NCBI RefSeq assembly: GCF_001650875.1
Contig: NZ_LXYI01000089.1
Span: forward strand, 62,001 to 126,000
From: Sulfitobacter sp. EhC04
GTDB lineage: Bacteria; Pseudomonadota; Alphaproteobacteria; Rhodobacterales; Rhodobacteraceae
Length of the DNA: 64,000 nt
Direction: 5' to 3'
Below are positions 28,597 through 36,615 of this stretch, in pieces. Under the pieces are notes generated by a model, which was given only the letters and a program-made list of their open reading frames with translations, did no database searches and was not told the DNA's origin. Made by a program: the position numbers and the translations under genes. Position 1 is the first letter of the stretch. Each line of letters starts with the position of its first letter.

Positions 28597-30993
28597 ATGG
28601 CGGCAAGAGTAACGACCAAGAACAGCAAGACGACTGCGCGCAAGAAGACAGCGCGAAAGACGGCATCCCCTGCTGCCCCACGCAAGAAACCCGCAGCCAA
28701 ACGCAATGCTGTTGTGGTTCTTGGCATGCACCGATCCGGCACATCTGCTTTGGCGGGCGTGTTGAACCTGCTGGGGTGCGATGCACCTGCCAACCAGATG
28801 AAGCCGACCGTTGACAATGAAAAGGGATATTTCGAGTCTACCAGTGTACATGGGCTGCATAACGATCTGCTGAAATCTGCCGGTTCAAGCTGGGATGACT
28901 GGCTGCCGATCAACACCGGATGGTTCAAGAGCAACCGGGTGGAAGAGTTTCACGACCGCGCGCTTGAGCTTGTGAAGAGCGAGTTCGGGGATTCCCGGCT
29001 TTTCGTTCTGAAGGATCCCCGTATCTGTCGGTTGGTCCCATTCTGGGAAGATGTGCTGAAGGAAAGCGACGCTGCACCACGATATGTCCTGACGCACCGT
29101 AACCCGCTGGAGGTTGCCGCCTCTCTCGCGCGGCGCGATGGGATGAACACCGGGACGGGCATGTTGATCTGGCTGCGCCACGTTCTGGACGCCGAAGCGG
29201 CAACACGGGGCAAGGCACGCTGTTTTCTCAACTACGCCAGCCTGCTTGGAAACTGGGCGGGTGCGATGACCAAAGTGCAGGACGCCCTTGATCTGGCCTT
29301 CCCGCGGTTTTCGGTCGGAGTTGCATCAGAGGTCGAGGCTTTCCTGGATAGCAACCTGCGCCACCACGACGAAGCGCCTGCGGCAGCTCTGGAAAATCCG
29401 ATGTTGTCGGAATGGGTGCGCGATACCTACGCGATCCTCGAAAAATGGGCTGCATCGGGAGAGGTCAAGGCCGATTACAAGACGTTGGATGCCACCCGTG
29501 CTGCCCTGACTAGCGCGGGTACAACATTTGCGCCAGTAATCCAGGACAGCCGCAAGACCGCTGCTGCCTTGGTTGACCGCGAATCCAGGCTGATAAGCCT
29601 GCAGGAAGAGCGGGAACGTCTGGATCAGAGCCTGAACGATGCCGTGACAGCGCGCCAAAACCTTACCCAAAACCGCGATGCGATCAGGTTGGAACGCGAT
29701 GCGCTGAGAACCAATTTGTCTGAGGTGCAGGAGGAACGCGACACCATCCGGCAGACCCTGACACAGACCATGTCGGAGAAGGCTAACCTGGATGGGTCAC
29801 TGATTGTGGCGCAGGCGGAACGCGACGCGCTCAAGGACAACCTTTCGAAACAGGCGCAGTCGCTGGAGGAAGACCGCACCACATTCAAGAAAAAGCAGGC
29901 GGAACTCGCGGCGGAGCGCGATGCGCTGATCCTGAAACGCGACTCCCTGCTGTCCGAGAATGCATCTCTGCGGGAGTCCCGTAACGGTGTAGCCGAAGCC
30001 CGCGATGCCCTGGGGGCGCAGCTTGCTGACATCAAATCCAAATACCAAAATGCTGAAACAGCCAAAGGCCACCTGGAACGGGAAAAGAATAGTCTGGTCA
30101 ACGAACGGCTTGCTCTTCAGGCCGAGCTCGACACTCTCCGCTCGGAACATGATCTGGTCCGGCAGGAAAAGGCGAACCTCCAGAAAAAGGTCGATGGATT
30201 GCAGTCCTCGTTTGACCTATCCGTGCAGGAACAGGACCGCCTGGCAACGCAACTGGCAACCCTTTCCGACACACATGAACAGATGACACAGAAGCGAGAC
30301 GATCTTTCAGCGGAACGTGACGCATTGAAAAAGTCAGTTGCGAATCTGAAAGAAAAGCTGTCAGCACTTCAGTCCCTTCAGGAAAGAACCGAAAAAGGCC
30401 TGATTGCAAGGACGACTGAACGCGATTCGCTCAAAGGCCTCAGGAAACAGGCCGAAGTGGCACGCGAGGAGCTTGCTCAAACTCTTGTTGAAACGCGAAC
30501 CCGGCTGGATACCCTTGCCTCTGAACGCGACGCCGATCAATCGGCATTGGACTCCCTTCGGGGCGAGCTTTCCCAGGCCCAAAGCGCTCTTGCCCAGCGC
30601 AGTCACGAAGCGGAGCAAACTCATCGCGAGTTGCAGGCGCTGAAGGCAGAGCAGTCTGACCGGGATCGGCGCTTTGTAGATATGAAGACCAGCCTTTCCC
30701 GCAAGGAAACTGCGTTGGACCAGGAAATCAACCGGATTGGTCAGTTGAAGCGCAGCATGAGCGAAAAGAGCAACCGGATTGCCATCCTGGAAACTTCTGT
30801 CGAAACGCAACAGCGCGAAATTACGGATCTGACCAGAATCCTGATTGATAGCGAAAAGGCGGCAAAATCTGAAATCAGCGAGCTGAAAAGCCGCGGCGCA
30901 TATGCGGAAGCCGCTTTTGAGTCGATGAAGGCCAGCACGTCCTGGCGGGTTACAGCCCCGTTGCGGTGGATTGTGCGGAAAATTCGGAATTAG
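28597..30993 (+). CDS. sulfotransferase-like protein with long coiled coil
   Basis: 798 residues. The N-terminal approximately 36 residues are Lys/Arg/Ala-rich, resembling a histone-H1-like tail. Residues about 37-310 form a sulfotransferase/P-loop domain with GMHRSGTSALAG (PAPS-binding loop) and the VLTHRNPLEVAASLAR region. Residues about 315-750 are a heptad-rich coiled coil dominated by E, R, L and D (repeated ERDAL). The C-terminus is TSWRVTAPLRWIVRKIRN, a basic tail also seen in the small coiled-coil protein at 34614-34922. It sits between two giant glycosyltransferases, so it may sulfate or organise their product. Both ideas are inference. Confidence 0.75.
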   Translation: MAARVTTKNSKTTARKKTARKTASPAAPRKKPAAKRNAVVVLGMHRSGTSALAGVLNLLGCDAPANQMKPTVDNEKGYFESTSVHGLHNDLLKSAGSSWDDWLPINTGWFKSNRVEEFHDRALELVKSEFGDSRLFVLKDPRICRLVPFWEDVLKESDAAPRYVLTHRNPLEVAASLARRDGMNTGTGMLIWLRHVLDAEAATRGKARCFLNYASLLGNWAGAMTKVQDALDLAFPRFSVGVASEVEAFLDSNLRHHDEAPAAALENPMLSEWVRDTYAILEKWAASGEVKADYKTLDATRAALTSAGTTFAPVIQDSRKTAAALVDRESRLISLQEERERLDQSLNDAVTARQNLTQNRDAIRLERDALRTNLSEVQEERDTIRQTLTQTMSEKANLDGSLIVAQAERDALKDNLSKQAQSLEEDRTTFKKKQAELAAERDALILKRDSLLSENASLRESRNGVAEARDALGAQLADIKSKYQNAETAKGHLEREKNSLVNERLALQAELDTLRSEHDLVRQEKANLQKKVDGLQSSFDLSVQEQDRLATQLATLSDTHEQMTQKRDDLSAERDALKKSVANLKEKLSALQSLQERTEKGLIARTTERDSLKGLRKQAEVAREELAQTLVETRTRLDTLASERDADQSALDSLRGELSQAQSALAQRSHEAEQTHRELQALKAEQSDRDRRFVDMKTSLSRKETALDQEINRIGQLKRSMSEKSNRIAILETSVETQQREITDLTRILIDSEKAAKSEISELKSRGAYAEAAFESMKASTSWRVTAPLRWIVRKIRN

Positions 30994-31094
30994 AGCGTCC
31001 GGCCTTGAACATGATCACTTGTTCGCTGCCTTCGCCTGCGGCGGGGCGCGAAAAGTGATCTGCGATGCCTCAGGTTAAAGGCCGGTCGCTTTTA
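30994..31094. repeat. palindromic intergenic repeat, divergent copy C
   Basis: About 101 bp with the same plan as copies A and B but different sequence. The outer arms are AGCGTCCGGCCTTGAAC and GTTAAAGGCCGGTCGCTTTT, and the inner arms GATCACTT and AAGTGATC are a perfect 8-bp pair. It begins right after the stop of the coiled-coil protein and lies in a convergent gap, like both other copies. Confidence 0.7.
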
Positions 31095-31138
31095 GGCAAA
31101 GCGTTATGCCGACAGGTTCTAATGCGAAGCCCGATAAA

Positions 31139-34100
31139 TCAGCTGCTCCTGGCGATCCAGAACAACCTTCTGCTGTCGCTGCGCAAAACCCTTGAGACCC
31201 GCTGCTCAATCCCTGCGCGGAGATTGGGCGCTGTGTTGACCAGCGCGGCAGGTTCGGCGCCTGATCCCTCGGGCCAGACCATCAGGCCGCCGGGTGCAAG
31301 GCGCGCTATCAATCGTTTTGCCATGTCGTGGTTGGGACCGCTGCCCAGACATATAAGCGTATAACTGTCCGATTGGGGCAGGTCCTGCCAACTGGTTGCA
31401 GTCACATCGAACATACCTGTGCCAAGCGCGGTGACCAGGGAGGCAACGCAATCGACAAGCAGCGCCTTATTGGCCCGATGCGCGCGCCAGTCATGCGCGA
31501 GGAATTGATAGAGTTTCCGATCCATGCCGGAGCTCTGACATTGGCTGCACCGTCCGCTGTCCTGGATGCAATCCCATCCTTGGCAAAGGTTGCACCTGGT
31601 TGTTGTCGGGACTTGCATCCGATCCAACTGAAATGTGTCACTCGGCAATACAGGATGGGCGATGGCGGTGGTTTCATCCAGAACGGCATTCAGTCTTGGC
31701 AGCGTCTTGACCGTCAGGGATGACACCTGCGGAATATTGCCAAGACTATAACCACGGCTTTCCAGAAAATAGCTGAACTCAACATCGGTGCTGGCCTGGG
31801 GCAGGCTGGTCGAAAAACCGGTTTCGCGATCAACAACATCCCGCCGCAGGATAAACGCGCCGCCCTGGACGTGCTGAAAGGGGCGGCGGGGATGATCTTT
31901 GGCGAATTCAGGGTTTCTGAAGCTTGGGAAAGCAGGATGTTTGGCCATCTCCTCGCCCAGCGTGTGCGACGGCAGATGGCACAGGTTGCCGCCCATGGCG
32001 ACATCGTGATGCTGGCGCATATAGTCGATCAGCGGCCGTTCCCACCCGTGCCGGGCGACAAAGCCCTCTTTCGAGCAAAGGTAGATCGTGAAGACCGCAT
32101 CGGACCCGGCAAGGGCGATATTTGTCGCAGGTCCGACAAACCGGTTCCGGTCCAGAAAATGCAACCGCATGTTGGGCATCTGCCGGGCCAGTTGGGTCAA
32201 AGCCTCGCGGAAGGGTTGGTCTGAGCCGTTGTCGATCACGACCAGCCGGTAGGGCGTGGTTGTATGGGACCGGATGCGCCGGATGATGTCGAAGGTCTGT
32301 TCAAAATCGTCGTGTTCGGGCGTGTTGTAGGTGACCAGAACGATATCGAGCATCCCGCGATACCAGGTATCGCAATAGGTCTGCATGGTCTTGTCCGTCC
32401 CGACATGGTCGCGCAGCAACTCAGTGCCATTCTGCAACATGGCGCGGCGGTTCACATCGGGCTGATGCAACATGCGTCGCACCGCGTCGGAAAGCGCCTG
32501 TGGATCGCGGGGCCTGGCAATATGGGCGTGAACCCCGTCGATCAGATAGTCTTGAATGGCAGAAACAGCCGTGGTGACGACCGGCCTGCGCGCGGCCATT
32601 GCCTCCATGACGACAGTGGGAAATCCTTCGGTATCGCCGGTGTCTGCCACGATGGAAGGAACGATACAGAAATCGCTATCCCGCAGGATGTCACGTACCG
32701 CATAGCGACCGTCCAATGGGCCGTGAAACGTGATGTTGTCGACACCCAGCGCTTTTGCCTGATCATGGATGATGCCCCAGAGCGGCCCATAGCCATAAAC
32801 GTCGAAGGCCACGGGTTCATCGCGCAGCAGTGCCGCAGCCTCTATCAGGGTTTCGATGCCCTTCTTCTCGGTAAAGCGACCGATAAAGACGCCGCGCGCC
32901 ACCGTACCCTTGGCCGGTGCCGGTTTGTCCGGAATGCCGCGGAACAGATCCAGATTGGCGCTTTGAAATGCATAGGCGAGCTTCTCGACCGGGATGCCCT
33001 GCGCCTCAAGGTGCTTGCGGTGATAATCGCCATGGACAAACAGCTTCAGGCACAGCGGATCGTTCATGATCTCTGCAATGCGGTTCACGGCGATGTTGTT
33101 GTGCAGAAAGATATCAACTGCATGACCGAAAAACGTGAAGGGCACAGCCGCCAACTGGCAGGCCGGCCAGGCCAGCAAGGTCATTGCAGGATAGGCGAAA
33201 TGGCAATGCACCAGCGTCCGGTCGCGTTGGATCAACAGCTTGGCAAGCGCTTCGGGTGTTTCTACCTGGTGCTGCTGGATGTCAAAGGGGACCTCTGCCG
33301 CACGGTCCGGTGCGATCTTGAAGAACACCTCAACGTCAAAGCCGCGCGAGACAAGCCATTCCAGCTCTGCCATGACAAAGCTTTGGCTTAGGGCGGGCCA
33401 GTCCCACAGCACATAGGCAATTCGGGGCGCTTCCTGTCCGTAACGCCAGCGATCCTGCCGATGCCGCGCCTGCGTAGTGATCCGCGCATCCTCTGCACCG
33501 GTTTCGGCAAGGTCCCGGACCACATCAGCGCCGACAAAGCCAAGGTAGCCAGGGGCATAAACTGCAGTGTGCCGCAGGATCATATCCCAGGCGGAGCAGG
33601 TTCCCAGATCTTCGTCAAATCCGCCCAACTGGTCTGACACAGACCGGCGATGCATATAGGTGCTCAGGTCTATGGTCTGTTCCTGCAACAGGGCAGCCCT
33701 GTCATAGGATGTGCCCCAAACCTGTGCCTTGCCCGGAGGGATCATCCCCCTGCGCCACCCGGCATAGCCTGTCGACAGGTCGTCATTCTGGGCGAACCAG
33801 GCGGTCATCAGCTTGAGATAATCCTGCCGCCAATGGCAGTCACCGTCGAGATAGGCGACCAGATCACCGCGTGCAGCCTCAAGCCCCGTGTTACAGGCCT
33901 GTGCATAGCCTGACCCGGTGTTCGGCAGTATCCGCAGCACCCCTGAACTGATGGCCTCGGTGTAGGTGCGTCTGACCTGCGTCAGGGTTTCATCCTGTCC
34001 GGCGCTGTAGATCAGAATAATCTCCGAGGGTTCAACGCTTTGGCCCAGTGCAGAGTCGAGCGCGCGGAAAAACCCGCGTCCGTGGATTGGCAGAACCACG

Positions 34101-34624
34101 GACACCGTTGGGCTTTGGTCACTGCCAGACAGAATGGCATTGGCAAGGGCAAGCGCTTCGGGTGACGGGAACTCAGCCGGGTCAACTTCTTGCAACGCGG
34201 TCTGCAAGGGAGAATTGCGAAGCGCATCACCCCAGGGCGCGGGGCCCAGGACATCATGAGCAGGCCGGTTTTGCGGGGCAGGCGGTGCCACATCTTCGGG
34301 ATGTGCGTGCCTGCCTTCCGCGTGACCATGGCGCAGAAAATGCACCAGCGGATTCATCCTTGCTGCGGCGACTTCGGGGTTCTGGTCAAGATAGAACTGG
34401 CCGCAGAAGTACGGCGACGGGTCCCGCCCCATGATGGCACCGACCCAAAGGTAATGTTCCGCAGGGGACAGGCCGCAATCGACGGCATCGGGAAACTGAT
34501 CAAGATACCAGAGGACATCGAAATAGGGCGAGCTTTGCAGCAATGCCGCGTCGCCCATCAAGGGACGGGTTGCGGGCAGCCGGATCATGCCGCCCGACGT
34601 CGCCTGTGGCTGGTCATCTGCCAA
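31139..34624 (-). CDS. multi-domain glycosyltransferase (GT2-GT4-GT2 with zinc-ribbon/methyltransferase-like tail)
   Basis: 1,161 residues, soluble. Order: two FDVLWYLDQFPDA-type repeats (about 33-105); GT2 (about 175-390, VSVVLPIHGRG, with AYLDGDCHW as the DxD-like region); GT4 (about 400-770, with GFPTVVMEAMAARRPVV); a second GT2 (about 780-1000, DIVLVTYNTPEH and VVIDNGSD); a zinc ribbon with CNLCQG and CSQCQS; then a degenerate methyltransferase-like end. It is the mirror partner of the gene at 24548-28432, from which it differs by a GT2 instead of a GT4 near the N-terminus. Probably the same glycan pathway. Confidence 0.8.
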   Translation of the reverse strand: MADDQPQATSGGMIRLPATRPLMGDAALLQSSPYFDVLWYLDQFPDAVDCGLSPAEHYLWVGAIMGRDPSPYFCGQFYLDQNPEVAAARMNPLVHFLRHGHAEGRHAHPEDVAPPAPQNRPAHDVLGPAPWGDALRNSPLQTALQEVDPAEFPSPEALALANAILSGSDQSPTVSVVLPIHGRGFFRALDSALGQSVEPSEIILIYSAGQDETLTQVRRTYTEAISSGVLRILPNTGSGYAQACNTGLEAARGDLVAYLDGDCHWRQDYLKLMTAWFAQNDDLSTGYAGWRRGMIPPGKAQVWGTSYDRAALLQEQTIDLSTYMHRRSVSDQLGGFDEDLGTCSAWDMILRHTAVYAPGYLGFVGADVVRDLAETGAEDARITTQARHRQDRWRYGQEAPRIAYVLWDWPALSQSFVMAELEWLVSRGFDVEVFFKIAPDRAAEVPFDIQQHQVETPEALAKLLIQRDRTLVHCHFAYPAMTLLAWPACQLAAVPFTFFGHAVDIFLHNNIAVNRIAEIMNDPLCLKLFVHGDYHRKHLEAQGIPVEKLAYAFQSANLDLFRGIPDKPAPAKGTVARGVFIGRFTEKKGIETLIEAAALLRDEPVAFDVYGYGPLWGIIHDQAKALGVDNITFHGPLDGRYAVRDILRDSDFCIVPSIVADTGDTEGFPTVVMEAMAARRPVVTTAVSAIQDYLIDGVHAHIARPRDPQALSDAVRRMLHQPDVNRRAMLQNGTELLRDHVGTDKTMQTYCDTWYRGMLDIVLVTYNTPEHDDFEQTFDIIRRIRSHTTTPYRLVVIDNGSDQPFREALTQLARQMPNMRLHFLDRNRFVGPATNIALAGSDAVFTIYLCSKEGFVARHGWERPLIDYMRQHHDVAMGGNLCHLPSHTLGEEMAKHPAFPSFRNPEFAKDHPRRPFQHVQGGAFILRRDVVDRETGFSTSLPQASTDVEFSYFLESRGYSLGNIPQVSSLTVKTLPRLNAVLDETTAIAHPVLPSDTFQLDRMQVPTTTRCNLCQGWDCIQDSGRCSQCQSSGMDRKLYQFLAHDWRAHRANKALLVDCVASLVTALGTGMFDVTATSWQDLPQSDSYTLICLGSGPNHDMAKRLIARLAPGGLMVWPEGSGAEPAALVNTAPNLRAGIEQRVSRVLRSDSRRLFWIARSS

Positions 34625-34922
34625 ACAACCGCCCCAGTTTCCGGATCGGCGCCATCAGCCGCCACGATGTACTGGACCGGATCGACTGCAATTCCGCGAG
34701 GTTGTAATCCACAATCCCCTGGGCCCGGCCCAACGCCTGCCGTGCCTCGGCAAGATCGACTTCAAGTGTCTGAATACGCGCCGTTTGCGCCTCCACTTCG
34801 GCTTCCTTGTCGATCAGGGCGGCAGTGATATGCGCCAGTTCCCGGTGCCGGGCCATCAGGGACGTTTCCGCATCGGCGAGGCGAACGGCATGCGCCTTGG
34901 TTCCGGGGCGGGGGGATGTCAT
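34614..34922 (-). CDS. small coiled-coil protein with SSTSWRLMAP tail
   Basis: 102 residues, no known family. Mostly one amphipathic helix (LADAETSLMARHRELAHITA and onward) ending in STSWRLMAPIRKLGRLFGR, which resembles the end of the coiled-coil sulfotransferase protein (STSWRVTAPLRWIVRKIRN). It overlaps the start of the giant glycosyltransferase by 11 bases, so the two are translated together. It looks like a trimmed version of the coiled-coil part of the neighbour and may serve as a membrane-proximal or scaffold helix. Confidence 0.7.
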   Translation of the reverse strand: MTSPRPGTKAHAVRLADAETSLMARHRELAHITAALIDKEAEVEAQTARIQTLEVDLAEARQALGRAQGIVDYNLAELQSIRSSTSWRLMAPIRKLGRLFGR

Positions 34923-35079
34923 GGCGTGGCGTCACTCGCTGGTCACATAATGTTACCGTACCGTTACCAATCCTTTTTCGGATGGTCCAGTGATCTGGCA
35001 GCGGTCCCGCAGTATTCCATTGTGATCCAATGATTACAGCCTGGCATCACCGGCATGAACCCACTGTTCCGGCAAAGTA

Positions 35080-36615
35080 TCAGACAAAGCTGCGCACGGT
35101 CTGAATGGCCCCTTCAAGAACCTTTCCGTCCGGGTCCTGAAGTGCCGCTTCGCGGAGCCGGCCCATCCACTCAGCCGCGTCTTTTCGCCCGTGCAGCAGG
35201 TCTGCGGCGTTCATCACGGTGGCGAACTTCGTCAGACCGCGTGCATGGGTATCGGAATACCCCTTGATCAGGCGTCTGTTCCTGAGCAGTTCAACACTCA
35301 ACGCATAGTCGTCATCAAGCGGCTTGAGACTGTCCTCTAGCCATTGCTGCAAATGCGCGTTTTCCACCTGGTGTCTGCGTGTCTTCAGGCGATACCCTTT
35401 CAGGCCGCCCAGGAAATGCAGCATCAGAAAGGACCGCAAGGAATGGGTGCGCAGGCGACGGCCCTTGTTGAACAGCCGGTCCATCAGGGCCATGCGTTTG
35501 GGATTGGCCTCCCAACGCGCGCCCATGCCTGCCGGTAGCAGGCTGACGATTTCCTCGGCGCGGGGATGGAAGAACTCCGTCAGCTCGACAAGCTGACCGT
35601 TTTTCGCGCCCATCTCAGCATGGATACGGGCCATGCGCGGCGCGCGGGTTTTCAGGTCAGCCACCCGGATGATGTCGTCATATGCCATTGCATTTGCGAT
35701 GTATTTTGCCGCTGTCACGCTGAGCAGCCAATCGTGTTCAGCACTGTCCCTGGCGACAATGCGGTCAAGCTGATCCAGATAGGCCTCGCCATAGCCGCAG
35801 TCCTGGAAGTCAACGACTTTCATCAACCCGTTTCCTGCCAATTCCCGCACCGGTTCCGGCAGGGAGTCTGCGCGTCCCTGCAGGGTCTTCCAGCGGGCTA
35901 ATTCTCTGTCTGGCCCGGTCAGTTCGGGCGCGGGGAGAGTTTCAGGCGCAACCGGTTCCTCGGCACTGCTCTGCGCGGCGTCATACCCGGCGGCAAAGGC
36001 CCTGAGCGATGCATCGACACCCTTGCCGCTGGCGCGAATGGCATCCTCAAAGGCGTCGCGCGGGAAAGGCAGCGCGCCGGACCCAGCAAGTGCGCCGAAC
36101 AAGCTGGAGGAAATCACAGAGCCCTGGGCAACGGCCAGACCGTCCATATCGGCAAGGATCAGCTTTTGCGACGCCATTTCGGCCGCGGCGCGCACCTCAT
36201 CCGCGTCAGCGATCCCGTCGCCGGGTGCCATCTTTTCCGACACGGCAAGGGCGCGGTGGGTGGAGCCGATCAGCGTCGTCCGGTCCGGAGTGACAAAGCC
36301 GCGCATCACCGCGCGACCGACCTCCATCATTTCGGCGGCGATCAGGACATCAACATCGCCACCCGCCGGGGCAAGCGCGAAAACAGGCTCTAACTCGCCC
36401 TTTTTTGCCATTTCAACGTAATAGATCGTGGCCCCGGTGCGCTGTGCAACCCCCGCGACAGAAGTGGCCTGACAGACGTATCCCTGGGACCTGGCCAGCG
36501 CCTCGATCCAGCCTGTCAGAACACCGCCACCCTGACCGCCCACCGCCATCACCGCAAGCTTGATGATCTCGCCCACGCGGGCATCTGGTGTTTTCTGCGG
36601 AAGCACCAGGTTCAT
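35080..36615 (-). CDS. indolepyruvate ferredoxin oxidoreductase, beta/gamma-type subunit with DUF6537-like extension
   Basis: 511 residues, second subunit of the pyruvate:ferredoxin oxidoreductase-like complex. The N-terminal gamma domain shows VMAVGGQGGGVLTGWIEALA, DVLIAAEMMEVGRAVMRGFV and QRTGATIYYVEMA. The C-terminal approximately 250 residues are helical and correspond to the extension found in long bacterial IorB proteins. It overlaps the alpha subunit by 4 bases. It is the last gene of the leftward arm of the divergent catabolic locus. Confidence 0.85.
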   Translation of the reverse strand: MNLVLPQKTPDARVGEIIKLAVMAVGGQGGGVLTGWIEALARSQGYVCQATSVAGVAQRTGATIYYVEMAKKGELEPVFALAPAGGDVDVLIAAEMMEVGRAVMRGFVTPDRTTLIGSTHRALAVSEKMAPGDGIADADEVRAAAEMASQKLILADMDGLAVAQGSVISSSLFGALAGSGALPFPRDAFEDAIRASGKGVDASLRAFAAGYDAAQSSAEEPVAPETLPAPELTGPDRELARWKTLQGRADSLPEPVRELAGNGLMKVVDFQDCGYGEAYLDQLDRIVARDSAEHDWLLSVTAAKYIANAMAYDDIIRVADLKTRAPRMARIHAEMGAKNGQLVELTEFFHPRAEEIVSLLPAGMGARWEANPKRMALMDRLFNKGRRLRTHSLRSFLMLHFLGGLKGYRLKTRRHQVENAHLQQWLEDSLKPLDDDYALSVELLRNRRLIKGYSDTHARGLTKFATVMNAADLLHGRKDAAEWMGRLREAALQDPDGKVLEGAIQTVRSFV

